From Butyricicoccus faecihominis (GTDB lineage: Bacteria; Bacillota; Clostridia; Oscillospirales; Butyricicoccaceae), in the NCBI RefSeq assembly GCF_024462775.1, contig NZ_JANGCE010000002.1, positions 186,001-250,000 of the forward strand: a stretch of DNA of 64,000 bases, read 5' to 3'. The notes under the pieces were generated by a model. That model saw only the letters and a program-made list of their open reading frames with translations, was not told the origin of the DNA and searched no databases. Below are positions 55,439 to 64,000 of the stretch, piece by piece. Position 1 is the stretch's first letter, and each line of letters opens with the position of its first letter. The translations under genes and the position numbers were made by a program.

Positions 55439-56449
55439 TTATTTTACTTCGATCACGGTTTTAACCGATTTAGCCGCGGCCATCTGGTCGATGCCGTACT
55501 TGGTTTGCTCGAGCGGAACGCGCAGCGTGACCAGTTTCTCCACGGGGATCCTGTGATTTTCAATGATGTCGACCGCCTGCGGGAAGGTGCCCTTGGTGAT
55601 ATAGGCGCCGACGATCTGCAGCTCCTTAAAGACGATCTCCACCTGATGTACCGTGGGCTGTGCAACGGTATTGATGCCGAACAGCACGATCGTGCCGCCC
55701 TTTTTCGCGGCCAAGATCGCGGTATCCAGCAGTACGCCCACCGCGTCCACCACGATGTCCGCGCCAATCCCGGTCTTCTCCATCAGAAATGCCGGCACAT
55801 CCTGCTTCATCGGGTTTACCGTGTAGGTCGCGCCCAGTTCCGCGGCAAAGCGCAAGCGCTCCTCGTTGGTGTCGCTCACGCAAACGTCCGCGCCCATGGC
55901 CTGATACAGCATCATATACAGCATGCCGATCGGTCCCGCGCCCAGAATGAGCACGGTCTCGCCCGGATGCGCGCGCGCCTTGTTGGTGCCGTTGAGCACG
56001 CAGGCCAGCGGTTCGGCTATGGCGGCGATATGCGCGGGCACCTCGTCCGAGATCTTGTACACCATCCGTTCCGGGATACAGGCAAACTCAGCCATTACGC
56101 CGTCGATGCTGTCGCCGATGTGCTGAAAATTCTCACAGAGGTTGATGTGGCCCGTCCTGCAGTAGTGACACTTGCCGCACCAGATATTCGGATGAATGAC
56201 CACATGATCGCCCACCGCGACGCCCGTGACGTCCGAACCGACCCCGACGACCTTGCCCGTGCCCTCATGGCCCAGAATCAGTCCCTTTTTAAACTCGTAG
56301 AGCGGCGGGACCGCGAGCGCCCGGATATCGGTGCCGCACACGCCGATGGCGTGGATTTCAATCAATACGTCGTCCGGATTTTTCACCTCGGGCTTTGGTA
56401 CGTCCTTTACCTCGAGACAGCCGGGGCCTTGGAACAGAGCAGCCTTCAT
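55439..56449 (-). CDS. Zinc-dependent medium-chain dehydrogenase (sorbitol/threonine type)
   Basis: A 336-residue MDR-family dehydrogenase. Catalytic zinc ligands are Cys in GVCGTD and His-Glu in GHEGTG, and the structural zinc loop CGKCHYCRTGHINLC is intact. NAD binding uses LGAGPIGMLYMM. In this operon it likely oxidises a sugar alcohol or related polyol taken up by the ABC system; threonine- or butanediol-type activity is the alternative. Confidence 0.9.
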   Translation of the reverse strand: MKAALFQGPGCLEVKDVPKPEVKNPDDVLIEIHAIGVCGTDIRALAVPPLYEFKKGLILGHEGTGKVVGVGSDVTGVAVGDHVVIHPNIWCGKCHYCRTGHINLCENFQHIGDSIDGVMAEFACIPERMVYKISDEVPAHIAAIAEPLACVLNGTNKARAHPGETVLILGAGPIGMLYMMLYQAMGADVCVSDTNEERLRFAAELGATYTVNPMKQDVPAFLMEKTGIGADIVVDAVGVLLDTAILAAKKGGTIVLFGINTVAQPTVHQVEIVFKELQIVGAYITKGTFPQAVDIIENHRIPVEKLVTLRVPLEQTKYGIDQMAAAKSVKTVIEVK

Positions 56450-56488
56450 AACTGATAAGCCTCCTTCTTGGTTTCAGCATCTTGCGCC

Positions 56489-57595
56489 TTACGCGCCCTT
56501 CTTGTTTTTAAACTGCGTATCGACGATCACGGCGACCAGAATGATAAGCCCCTTGAAAATATTCTGGAAGTCCGAAGAAACGTTGAGCAGCGACAGCAGA
56601 TTTGCCAGCACGCCGATGAGCAGCACGCCGATGATGGTGCCGCCGATGTTGCCGATGCCGCCCGACAGGCTGGTACCGCCGATGACGGTGGCGGCAATCG
56701 CGTCCATCTCCGCGCTTTGGCCCGCGGTGGGCACGCCGCTCTTGAGCTTGGCCGCGATCAGCAGGCCGCCGAGCACCGCGCAGAAGCAGGCGCACGCATG
56801 GCCCTGCATAATGGTGCGGTCCACGTTGATGCCGGCCATTTTGGCCACGTCCTTATTGCCGCCGACCGCGTAAATGCGGCGGCCGAACGCCGTATGGTTG
56901 AGCAGGAAATAGGTCAGCAGCAGCATGACGCCTAAGTACAGGATCTGGCAGTTCATAAAGCCCGTCGATATGACCAGATAGGCCATGTACGCCTCAATGA
57001 TGAGGTACAGTGCGGCAAACAGCACGGCGTTCGCCGTCGACGTTTTCTGCTGGCGAATCTTTTTCAGGCAGGAAAGCACGATAAAAACCGCGATTACCGC
57101 CAAAAGGGCGAGCACGACCTGATACGGCACCCTGCCGGAACCGAAGATATCCAAAAAGCCCTGCTGGCTGATGGGCAGGTTGGCCGCGCCGGTAATGGCG
57201 AGCGCCGCACCGCGAAAGCCGGTCAGACCGGCCAGCGTGGCGATAAAGGCGGGGATTTGAAATTTTGCAATGATCGCGCCAATGCCGTAGCCGAGCGCCG
57301 CCGCGCCGACCAAAAGGATCAGCACCGCGAAATACCACGGCATGTGCTGCATCAAAACCGCGGCCAACACGCCCGTCAGGCCGAAGAGCGAGCCGACCGT
57401 CAGGTCGATACCGCCCAAAAGGATCGCAAACATCGCGCCGCAGGAAGCCACGCCGTTGGTGCAGATCTGCCGAAGCACATTAAGGATATTGACCGGTTTT
57501 AGGAACGTGCCGCTGAGGATGGCCGAGATCACGATCAGAACGACCAATGCAATCAGCGAGGTAAACTTGGATACATCGATATTTCGTTTCCTCAT
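56489..57595 (-). CDS. Sugar ABC transporter permease (RbsC-like)
   Basis: A 368-residue membrane permease with 9-10 helices and the RbsC hallmark GGIDLTVGSLFGLTG, plus the late GGTSLSGGIGNIGGTIIG motif. It lies 2 bases after the ATPase gene, and 39 bases before the dehydrogenase gene. It is homologous to, but distinct from, the permease at 1-774. Confidence 0.92.
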   Translation of the reverse strand: MRKRNIDVSKFTSLIALVVLIVISAILSGTFLKPVNILNVLRQICTNGVASCGAMFAILLGGIDLTVGSLFGLTGVLAAVLMQHMPWYFAVLILLVGAAALGYGIGAIIAKFQIPAFIATLAGLTGFRGAALAITGAANLPISQQGFLDIFGSGRVPYQVVLALLAVIAVFIVLSCLKKIRQQKTSTANAVLFAALYLIIEAYMAYLVISTGFMNCQILYLGVMLLLTYFLLNHTAFGRRIYAVGGNKDVAKMAGINVDRTIMQGHACACFCAVLGGLLIAAKLKSGVPTAGQSAEMDAIAATVIGGTSLSGGIGNIGGTIIGVLLIGVLANLLSLLNVSSDFQNIFKGLIILVAVIVDTQFKNKKGA

Positions 57596-57597
57596 GT

Positions 57598-59121
57598 TTA
57601 TTCTCTCCCTATAGCAATTCTGAACAGTGACTCTTCCGTTATCGCATCGCCGATCATTTCGCCGGCATTACAGCCGCCGCGCACCACGATCACGCGGTCA
57701 CAGTTGCCGATGGTCTCCGGCAGCTCGGAGCTGACGATCAAGATCGCGATGCCCTGCTCGGCGAGTTTTCTCAGCTTTTTGTAGATCTCCGCTTTGGTGC
57801 CTACGTCGATGCCCTTGGTGGGCTCGTCCAGAATCAGCACCTTCGGATCGGTTAGCAGCCACTTGCCCACAACGACCTTTTGTTGGTTGCCGCCGGATAG
57901 GCTGCTCGCGGTCTGCCGCTTTGTGCTGATGCGCACCTCCATCTGTTTGATCATCGCGTCGTTTCGTTTTGCCTCTTCTTCAAAATCCAGTACGCCGAAC
58001 TTTTTGGTCAGCGTGGGCAGAGACGGCGCGGTCAGGTTATCGTTGATCGAATGGTTCAAAACCAAACCGTTGCCCTTTCGATCCTCCGTTATCAGCGCAA
58101 TGCCGTGCTTTACCGCGTCCGAGGTCGATCTGATCTCGATCTTCTGCCCATGCAGATAGACCTCGCCAGAGGTAAATTTGTTAACGCCTTCAAAAATAGA
58201 ATTGACCAGTTCGGTGCGCCCCGCGCCTACCAGACCGTAAAATCCCAGAATCTCGCCCTGCTTGATCTGGAAACTGAAATTATCGATGATTTTGCGTTCG
58301 GGCAGGTGCGCGTCGAACAGGTTCCAATTTTTCACCTCGAACACCACGGGCGCGTCGGCCTGATACGTCGGCTTTTGCGGATACATATTTTTCAGATCGC
58401 GGCCGATCATCAGCTGCACCACATCGTCCTTGTTGATCGTCTTGATATCAATGCCCGCCTGAATGAGTTTTCCATCCTTTAAAACCGTGACCGTGTCGCA
58501 GATCTGGAAGATCTCATCGAGCTTATGCGTGACAAAGATACAGGTGACGCCCTTCTTTTTTAAGGCGCGCACGATCTCGAAAAATCCATCGATCTCCTTA
58601 TTGGTCAGCGAGCTGGTGGATTCGTCGAAAATCACGATTTCGCCCTGCTCGGAAAGAGCCTTGGCGATCTCGACCATCTGCTGCATCGCGACCGTAAGCG
58701 AACGAATCTTTACCTGCGGGTCGATATCGAGACCGACCTCCGTGAGACATTCCTTCGCTTTTTCGTTCATGGTCTTTTTATCCAAAACGCCGAATTTGGT
58801 CGGATAATGGCTGAGAAAGATATTTTCCGCCACCGTCATATCCTGTAAAAGCGCCAGCTCCTGATGCACCAGAAAAATGCCCTTGCGCTCCGCGTCGACG
58901 GATAGACGGTTTTCGAGTTCCTCGCCCTTGAAGATGACCTGTCCTTCGTATGATCTTTTGGGGTTTACACCGGCCAAAATCTTGGCCAGCGTCGATTTCC
59001 CCGCCCCGTTTTCGCCGCAAAGAGCCATGACCTCGCCTTTTTCGATCCCAAAGGAGACGCCGTCCAACGCTCGCACACCGGGAAACTGGATGGATACGTT
59101 TTTAAATTCTACCAGTGCCAT
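57598..59121 (-). CDS. Sugar ABC transporter ATPase (RbsA/XylG-like)
   Basis: A 507-residue double ATPase: Walker A GENGAGKSTLAK, Walker B IVIFDESTSSL in the first half, and signature LSGGNQQKV with LILDEPTKGID in the second. Family and order (binding protein, ATPase, permease) match ribose/xylose-type importers. It likely drives uptake of the sugar or polyol used by the dehydrogenases of the operon. Confidence 0.94.
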   Translation of the reverse strand: MALVEFKNVSIQFPGVRALDGVSFGIEKGEVMALCGENGAGKSTLAKILAGVNPKRSYEGQVIFKGEELENRLSVDAERKGIFLVHQELALLQDMTVAENIFLSHYPTKFGVLDKKTMNEKAKECLTEVGLDIDPQVKIRSLTVAMQQMVEIAKALSEQGEIVIFDESTSSLTNKEIDGFFEIVRALKKKGVTCIFVTHKLDEIFQICDTVTVLKDGKLIQAGIDIKTINKDDVVQLMIGRDLKNMYPQKPTYQADAPVVFEVKNWNLFDAHLPERKIIDNFSFQIKQGEILGFYGLVGAGRTELVNSIFEGVNKFTSGEVYLHGQKIEIRSTSDAVKHGIALITEDRKGNGLVLNHSINDNLTAPSLPTLTKKFGVLDFEEEAKRNDAMIKQMEVRISTKRQTASSLSGGNQQKVVVGKWLLTDPKVLILDEPTKGIDVGTKAEIYKKLRKLAEQGIAILIVSSELPETIGNCDRVIVVRGGCNAGEMIGDAITEESLFRIAIGRE

Positions 59122-59153
59122 GTTTCACCTTTCCAATCTTTCGTAAAGGTTTT

Positions 59154-59194
59154 GCTGCAAAAGCCGGCGGAAAACGCACACCGGCTTTTGCAGC
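59154..59194 (-). promoter_or_regulatory. mRNA-stabilising hairpin after the binding-protein gene
   Basis: GCTGCAAAAGCCGG and its complement pair around a 13-base loop between the binding protein and ATPase genes. Such hairpins often allow higher expression of the upstream binding-protein gene; there is no T-run. Confidence 0.6.
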
Positions 59195-59212
59195 AACGCG
59201 TGCAGATTGCGT

Positions 59213-60271
59213 TTACTCGAACAGATGCGGATACATTTCCTTGCCGACGGTCAGATCGTCGCAGCTGTTCCAGCGCAGATCGATCAGCGACATCTTAACG
59301 CCCGCGTCATTGATCTTGTCGTAAGCGGGCTCTTCGCCGTTCGCCAGCGAGATTGCCGCGTCGATCACCTTGGTGCCGTACAGCTTGGAGTTCTTATCAA
59401 CGCTATAATACTTGATGCCCTTTTGCATCAGCATGACGGCGTCCTCGTCGTCATCCATCGAAACGAAGATCACATCCTTCTCAATGCCGATCTCCTCACA
59501 GGCGTTATACGCGCCAACGCCCATCGCGTCGTTCGCACTGATTACGCCCTGAATATCCGTGGTCTTGGCAAGCACGTTCTGCATGGTGGTCATGGCGAAA
59601 TCGCGCGCCCAATCCGGGCACCATTCCTGATGCACCACGGTAATCTGCGGATAGTTTTTCAGCTGGTCCACGGCGCCGTTGTGCACAGCGGTGGCAACGG
59701 AATCGCCCAGCGTGCCGTCCATCAGCACGATGTTGGCCGGGCCGTCGCCAAAAACTTCGACGAATTTATCGACCTTGGCCTGTCCAATACCATAGAAATC
59801 GCCGGAAACAAGGATATCGGGCATATTTTCGCCTTCAAAATCAACTTCAAGCGAGATAAAGGGAACGCCCGCGTCGACGCAGGCCTGCGCCATCTCTACC
59901 GAGACCGTGCCGTTGACCGGCTCGATCGCGATAACATCGAAGCCACGGGTGATGTAGTTGTGGATGATATCGAGCTCCTTGGAAGCGTCCAGATCGCAGG
60001 GCTGCCACTCCATGTAAACGCCCTTTTCAATCGCCCGCTCCTCGGCGCCCGCCATCATATCACGGTAGGTCTTTTCCTTCATGGTCTGGCTGGTGATGCC
60101 GATCTTGATCGAAGCTTCCTCTTCACTGATCATGCCCGCCGACTGGGGGGCGTCCGTGCCCTGCGTATCCTCGGGCGTATCTGCCGCCGGTGTGTCCGTA
60201 CCGGTGCCGCCACAAGCCGTAAATCCGAAAACCATGATAACCGCAAGCAACATCGCAGCGATTTTTTTCAT
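59213..60271 (-). CDS. Sugar-binding lipoprotein of the ABC transporter (RbsB-like)
   Basis: A 352-residue secreted lipoprotein. The signal peptide ends in the lipobox GFTAC with cysteine at residue 20, followed by a Thr/Asp-rich linker, and the periplasmic-binding fold of class I (IEPVNGTVSVEMAQACVDAGVP, MDGTLGDSV, ANDAMGVGAYNA). It captures the sugar or polyol outside the membrane for the permease pair. Confidence 0.93.
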   Translation of the reverse strand: MKKIAAMLLAVIMVFGFTACGGTGTDTPAADTPEDTQGTDAPQSAGMISEEEASIKIGITSQTMKEKTYRDMMAGAEERAIEKGVYMEWQPCDLDASKELDIIHNYITRGFDVIAIEPVNGTVSVEMAQACVDAGVPFISLEVDFEGENMPDILVSGDFYGIGQAKVDKFVEVFGDGPANIVLMDGTLGDSVATAVHNGAVDQLKNYPQITVVHQEWCPDWARDFAMTTMQNVLAKTTDIQGVISANDAMGVGAYNACEEIGIEKDVIFVSMDDDEDAVMLMQKGIKYYSVDKNSKLYGTKVIDAAISLANGEEPAYDKINDAGVKMSLIDLRWNSCDDLTVGKEMYPHLFE

Positions 60272-60389
60272 TTTTATTTCCTCCTCAGGTAGGTAAACAT
60301 TGTCGTTTTCATTCTATCTGTGTTTTACTAGGAGTTCCGGTGTTTTAAGGTGGCGCCTATCATACAGATATTGCGCGGGCAATAAATCA

Positions 60390-60425
60390 TATATTAATAT
60401 ATTATATATCGTAAACAGATACGCT
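60390..60425 (-). promoter_or_regulatory. Possible internal promoter for the binding-protein gene
   Basis: The 225 bases between the SDR and binding-protein genes include an AT-rich stretch; on the minus strand TTTACG, 18 bases, then TATGAT could act as a promoter. Overlapping ATATATTAATAT dyads may be an operator. Weak evidence. Confidence 0.35.
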
Positions 60426-60496
60426 TCTTCCTCTCCTGTGACGGGATACCACCTTTGCTTTTTCTGGAGTTTACTTTTTTGCCGAGGAACTGATTC

Positions 60497-61285
60497 TTAG
60501 TGCATTTCTTGGCCGCCGCTTACATTGACCGCCTGCCCCGTCATGTAGCCGCTCAGCTCGGTCGCCAGAAATACGGCGACGCGCGCGATCTCGACAGGGT
60601 CCGCATAATGTCCTAGGGGGATAGCGCTTTCCCACTCGCGCAGAATAGTTTCGGCGTCCCTTCCTTGGATCTCAGAAGCCCAAACCGATTCCCGAAGCGT
60701 CATATCCGTCATCACAGAGCCCGGGCAGAAGCAGTTGACGCGGATATTGTCTTGTGCCAGTTCAAGCGCCAAGCCCTTGGTAAAACCGATTACGGCGGCC
60801 TTGGTGGCGCAATAGTGGGTCAGCAGCGCGGCGCCTGTTTTGCCGCATTGGGACGCGGTATTGACAATCCGCCCGCCGCCCTGCTTTTTCATGTAGGGTA
60901 TGACGGCGCGCGAGCATAGGAACACGCCCCTGCAATTCACCGCGAAGATTTCCTCCCAATCCGCCAAGGGCAAATTTTCGATGGTGGACATGCTGATCGT
61001 GCCCGCGTTGTTATACAGCAGATCGATCTTTCCAAAGTACGCCTCCGCGGTCTTTGCCATTTCCGCCGCGTCCGCTTCGCTTTTCACATCCATTTGAAAC
61101 GCAATGCTTTTGCGGCCCATTTTTTGAATCTCTTGCACGACTTCGTTAGCCCGCTCTTCGTTACGGCCGCATACCATCACATCCGCACCGCATTCGGCCA
61201 GCCCCAGTGCGATCGCGCGGCCGATGCCCGCTGTTGCGCCGGTGACGATCGCCGATTTTCCGGTCAGATCAATGGTGTAGTTCAT
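60497..61285 (-). CDS. Short-chain dehydrogenase/reductase
   Basis: A 262-residue SDR. GATAGIGRAIA binds NAD(P), NNAG is the structural motif, and the Ser-Tyr-Lys catalytic set is in NTASQCGKTG and HYCATKAA. The closing VNVSGGQEMH is typical of polyol/3-oxoacyl-type members. It is the first gene after the operon promoter and likely oxidises the imported sugar alcohol or its product. Confidence 0.9.
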   Translation of the reverse strand: MNYTIDLTGKSAIVTGATAGIGRAIALGLAECGADVMVCGRNEERANEVVQEIQKMGRKSIAFQMDVKSEADAAEMAKTAEAYFGKIDLLYNNAGTISMSTIENLPLADWEEIFAVNCRGVFLCSRAVIPYMKKQGGGRIVNTASQCGKTGAALLTHYCATKAAVIGFTKGLALELAQDNIRVNCFCPGSVMTDMTLRESVWASEIQGRDAETILREWESAIPLGHYADPVEIARVAVFLATELSGYMTGQAVNVSGGQEMH

Positions 61286-61447
61286 TTTTCATTCCTCCCC
61301 ATCGTTTCGTGCTGTAGCTTGCGTACTGTACTTGCTTGAGGCCTGTCTACCTCCCTTCGTTTCATTTTTCAAATTATGATACAGGAAGGTCTCCCTCCTT
61401 GAATCCTCTCAACCTCGATTGCTGTGTCCGCTTTATTGTTTACTAAT

Positions 61448-61476
61448 ATATTAATACTTTTGTTAGAGAGTGTCAA
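61448..61476 (-). promoter_or_regulatory. Sigma-70 promoter of the sugar/polyol operon
   Basis: Minus strand TTGACA (61471-61476), 17 bases, TAATAT (61448-61453). The leader to 61285 is about 155 bases and shows no recognised riboswitch. The rest of this 403-base gap holds the HIT terminator. Confidence 0.75.
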
Positions 61477-61618
61477 TCACTTTCTCACAAAAACACCACA
61501 AAATCAGGTGTCTATTTTCGGTTATTCTTAACGAAAACCAACCCTATTTCTACCTTTTTACCCACTTAACCGGTTTTCTCAGCATGTGCGAACGCCGCGC
61601 TGTTTTCCCGATCTATAC

Positions 61619-61664
61619 GAAAAAGCGCACTGCAAGCCCTATCGGTTTTGCAGTGCGCTTTTTT
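61619..61664 (-). terminator. Terminator of the HIT gene
   Basis: AAAAGCGCACTGCAA and its complement form a 15-bp stem; the minus strand continues with TTTTTCG. Bidirectional form, A- and T-runs both sides. Confidence 0.85.
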
Positions 61665-61688
61665 CGTTTCACGGCATACGCCGGGTTC

Positions 61689-62111
61689 TTACATGCCGAG
61701 TTCCTTTTTGAGCGCAGCAATCATTTCCTGATACTCTTCATCCCTCAGGAAAACCGGCTGATCGTTGCCGATGGCAAAGCTGCCGCCAAACTCAAAGCCG
61801 CCCTCGTACTTCGGGACGATGTGGAAATGCAGGTGCGGGTTGGTGTCGCCATAGGAGCCCAGATTGATCTTGGTGCAGCCCCACAGCTTCTTGACGGCGC
61901 CGGAAGCGGCGGCCAGATCGTCGGCAAAGTCGTGGCGCTCCTGCTCGGTGCACTCGCACAGTTCCTTCTTATGCGTGCCCAGCGCCAGCGCGCAGCGGCC
62001 CTTATGCGCCTGATCCTTAAACAGGTACAGCGTGCCGGCCTTCATCTTGCCGACCTCGAACATCAGCGCCTCGCGGCCCTCATGGTGTTCGTCACAGTAA
62101 AAACATCCCAT
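61689..62111 (-). CDS. HIT-family nucleotide hydrolase or transferase
   Basis: A 140-residue protein with the histidine triad HLHFHIVPK near residues 93-101 and GSYGDTNPHLH before it. An N-terminal CFYC and EHHEG pair may bind zinc. Members hydrolyse nucleoside phosphoramidates or adenylated molecules. It is monocistronic, with a terminator following. Confidence 0.88.
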   Translation of the reverse strand: MGCFYCDEHHEGREALMFEVGKMKAGTLYLFKDQAHKGRCALALGTHKKELCECTEQERHDFADDLAAASGAVKKLWGCTKINLGSYGDTNPHLHFHIVPKYEGGFEFGGSFAIGNDQPVFLRDEEYQEMIAALKKELGM

Positions 62112-62185
62112 TGTTATTCTCTCCCTTATGTTCAGAATTTAGCATATCTATTATACCGCGTTTTGCCGCTGATTTCCAGCCCTAT

Positions 62186-63259
62186 TTACCGCGCCGCTGC
62201 ATATAAGTTCGTATCCCACGCGGGCACATAGGGGTGATGCCGCAGATACAGCCGGTACGCAGGATTCATTTCATGGATGAGCAGCGGCAGCTCAAAAAAG
62301 TCCGCGCTGGTGTGATAGGCCGCGATATTCAAGGCAGGGCCAAAGCGCCGGATCGTTTCCCGCGCACCCGCGATCGCTTGCCGTTCTGCCCCTTCCACAT
62401 CCATTTTTAAATAGGTGCAGGGCGCGCCGTTCAGCACGCTGTCCAGCGCGCGCATTTCGGTTTTCACACCATCGCGCGCCACACGGCTTTGCCGCCCGGC
62501 CTTAGCCGCGAAGGTAAGCGTGGTATCCTCCCGCCATGCGCCCGCCTGCACCAGATGAATTTCCCCCGTGAGATTTTCCGCCGCATAGGCCGAAAGCTTG
62601 CGAAAGCTTCGCGCATCCGGCTCTAACGCGGTGATGGAAGCGTAGCGGCCCTTCGTATGATGCAGAAATTCGCGGACCGTATCGCCGGTATACGCGCCCA
62701 GATCGGCAAAATGTTCGTTTTCTCCCAGACAAAGCAGGTTTTCAAATGCTTCGGCCTTTTCCGTTTCACATCCAAACAGATACCGCAGGCGGCCCGAAAG
62801 CTTAAAGCGCACCGTGTCCAAAAACACCTGCCGCGAACGCTCGTCCGCCAGCAGTTCATACGCGCGGGCCATGGCGGCCTGATTTTGCCGGGCGAAAGCC
62901 GCATCGAACACCGGCCCGGGCACCACGGGCACATCGGGCGCAAACACGTCGTACCGCGCGTCCAGATCGGTAAAGCGCCGAAGCAGCTCGGGCCGCTGGC
63001 TGGCAAAGCAGATGACGATCACGATATTCTCCGACAGCCGTTCGGTCACGCCGGAGAGCGTTTCCACCGGGAAGCCCCGAAAGGAATGGCCGCGCACGAA
63101 GCCGTCGCTTGCAAACACGGCGGCCGCGCGTATGCCGCGCGCTTCAAATTCGTTTAAGACCTTATCCGCTCCATCGCCCATGCCATAAAGCGCGATCGGG
63201 CGCTTTTCATCCCGCAGTACATTCCACACGGATCGTTCCAACCGGTCAAAGTCCATCAT
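62186..63259 (-). CDS. FkbM-family methyltransferase
   Basis: A 357-residue protein. The C-terminal half has the SAM-dependent FkbM fold: ADLGAYTGDTVREFL (motif I), ALEPDARSFRKL and the LKMDVEGAERQAIAGARETI signature. The N-terminal half has a Rossmann-like segment (PIALYGMGDGADKVLNEF) resembling nucleotide-sugar or SAM-binding folds often fused to FkbM. It probably O-methylates a sugar or surface glycan. Two ATG codons follow GGAGG; the first is used. Confidence 0.88.
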   Translation of the reverse strand: MMDFDRLERSVWNVLRDEKRPIALYGMGDGADKVLNEFEARGIRAAAVFASDGFVRGHSFRGFPVETLSGVTERLSENIVIVICFASQRPELLRRFTDLDARYDVFAPDVPVVPGPVFDAAFARQNQAAMARAYELLADERSRQVFLDTVRFKLSGRLRYLFGCETEKAEAFENLLCLGENEHFADLGAYTGDTVREFLHHTKGRYASITALEPDARSFRKLSAYAAENLTGEIHLVQAGAWREDTTLTFAAKAGRQSRVARDGVKTEMRALDSVLNGAPCTYLKMDVEGAERQAIAGARETIRRFGPALNIAAYHTSADFFELPLLIHEMNPAYRLYLRHHPYVPAWDTNLYAAAR

Positions 63260-63291
63260 TCTTTCCTCCTGCCCGCCCTATCAAAACAAGC

Positions 63292-63524
63292 GGTATACTA
63301 GCCGTTTCGCGGTTAGTATACCACAGCGGCAAGCAATTCCGAAGAGTCAAAACACACCTAAGAGCCGCTGATGGTATAATTAATTCAATCCGGGTATAAT
63401 AAGCGTTTTGCGGCTATTATACCACAGCGGCATGCGCAAATAAAGCTATCAGCATTCGCTAAGCGCCGCTGATGGTATAATTAATTTAATCCGGGTATAA
63501 TAGCCGTTTTGCGGCTATTATACC
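63292..63524. repeat. Three tandem 101-bp repeats built on perfect hairpins
   Basis: A GGTATAATAGCCG-type stem with a 5-base loop (TTTTG or similar) recurs with TATA starts at 63294, 63395 and 63496, an exact 101-base period. Copies 1 and 2 continue with CCACAGCGGC and then GCCGCTGATGG, an outer stem, and TATAATTAATT. Copy 3 is truncated after the hairpin. Arms carry TATAAT boxes on both strands. The array fills the 402-base divergent gap between the FkbM gene and the next gene. Confidence 0.9.
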
Positions 63525-63594
63525 ATATTTTCGCACCGGTTGCAAAGTGACCGGTCCCCAACGAAAAATAACCGCGCAAACGACCAAATTCTCG

Positions 63595-63623
63595 TTGCGG
63601 TTTTCCTCCCCTTCCAGTATAAT
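63595..63623 (+). promoter_or_regulatory. Promoter of the gene at 63662
   Basis: TTGCGG, 17 bases, TATAAT, about 39 bases before the start codon, just outside the repeat array. Confidence 0.6.
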
Positions 63624-63661
63624 TTAAATATACGAAATTATTGGAGGGGGAGGTGCGGCCC

Positions 63662-64000
63662 ATGGCTTTGTCAAACGGCATCCTTGCCATGAACCCGGAC
63701 AAGTACCGTGAAATGGACGGTGTAGTGTTCGACCTGAACAGCTATGCCCGCCATTGCCAACCTTCCGAGCCCGAAGTCCCCGCGGAAGAGCCCGCCGTTC
63801 CGGCCGCTGCCGCGCCCGCGCCGGTGTTCGCGGTCGATCCGTTCCACGCGGGCTGGTACGAAGCGGAGGAGGGACAGGCCCCCGTGCCCATCATGGGCGG
63901 CTTCCTGCCGCCGGATGAGACCTGCGCTGTTACCGAGGGCGCGATCACCGTGACGCGCACCGTGTTTGTACGCCCCGGTTCCGGCTCCGGTTCGTCCTAC
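63662..64000 (+). CDS. Unidentified gene, truncated at the window edge
   Basis: The first 113 residues only. GGAGGGGGAGG precedes the ATG. The opening MALSNGILAMNPDKYREMDGV is followed by a Pro/Ala/Glu-rich low-complexity linker (about residues 34-55), then WYEAEEGQAPVPIMGG and a Gly-Ser run at the cut end. No signal peptide or known domain is seen. The function cannot be given from the part visible. Confidence 0.75.
   Translation, partial: MALSNGILAMNPDKYREMDGVVFDLNSYARHCQPSEPEVPAEEPAVPAAAAPAPVFAVDPFHAGWYEAEEGQAPVPIMGGFLPPDETCAVTEGAITVTRTVFVRPGSGSGSSY

Noticed and set aside
63292-63524. CRISPR array
   Set aside because: There are only three units of 101 bp, nearly identical throughout and without unique spacers, and no cas genes nearby.

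Overview
The window looks like part of the chromosome of a spore-lineage member of class Clostridia, probably a gut Oscillospirales/Butyricicoccus-like bacterium. The evidence is gene content: spoIIGA-sigE, yunB, ytfJ/gerW, a fused ispH-ribosomal S1 gene, gatCAB behind ligA, scpAB, and anaerobic CoA-ester catabolism. Most genes are GC-rich and lie on the minus strand. The assignment is inferred from gene content only.

Layout. (1) 1-7518: a minus-strand operon encodes a class III CoA-transferase, an IpdAB-like two-subunit CoA-transferase-fold enzyme, and the ATPase and permease of a sugar-family ABC importer. It starts at a textbook sigma-54 promoter, and a divergent sigma-54 activator gene lies beside it. 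(2) 7721-9740: a small coiled-coil gene is followed by a repeat element with 12-bp terminal inverted repeats. An IS3-family element is nested inside it, and its transposase carries an Asp-to-Asn change in the DDE triad. (3) 9774-20692: an EamA transporter and an orphan groEL, then a catabolic operon of acyl-CoA dehydrogenase, two class III CoA-transferases, a ferredoxin, a thioesterase and an atypical BCCT transporter, with a divergent MarR regulator and a MaoC-type hydratase. (4) 20833-25093: an AT-richer gene for a 1207-residue protein with a calcineurin-like phosphoesterase, a P-loop NTPase and an HD phosphohydrolase domain, plus a coupled 47-codon ORF, next to tRNA-Pro. This is the best candidate for an undescribed, possibly defensive, system. 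(5) 25181-30420: purine salvage genes and a decayed sporulation locus (spoIIGA, sigE, an inserted EamA gene, and a truncated sigG that keeps its RBS and a sigma-F-like promoter). (6) 30650-52534: housekeeping genes, including three tandem M42 peptidases, carbonic anhydrase, gatCAB, ligA, yunB, ispH-S1, plsC, cmk, rluB, a D,D-carboxypeptidase, ytfJ, scpAB and an M50 protease. (7) 52714-64000: a second copy of the repeat element, a tetR-oxidoreductase pair, a sugar/polyol ABC and dehydrogenase operon, HIT and FkbM genes, three exact-period 101-bp tandem repeats, and an unidentified truncated gene.

How the parts work together. Two separate CoA-dependent catabolic operons each bring their own transporter (ABC or BCCT), CoA-activating class III transferases and downstream acyl-CoA enzymes. 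They use different control: sigma-54 with an enhancer-binding protein for the first, and probably MarR with 15-bp direct repeats for the second. Their substrates cannot be read from sequence. Intergenic DNA is unusually rich in palindromic repeats of at least four kinds.
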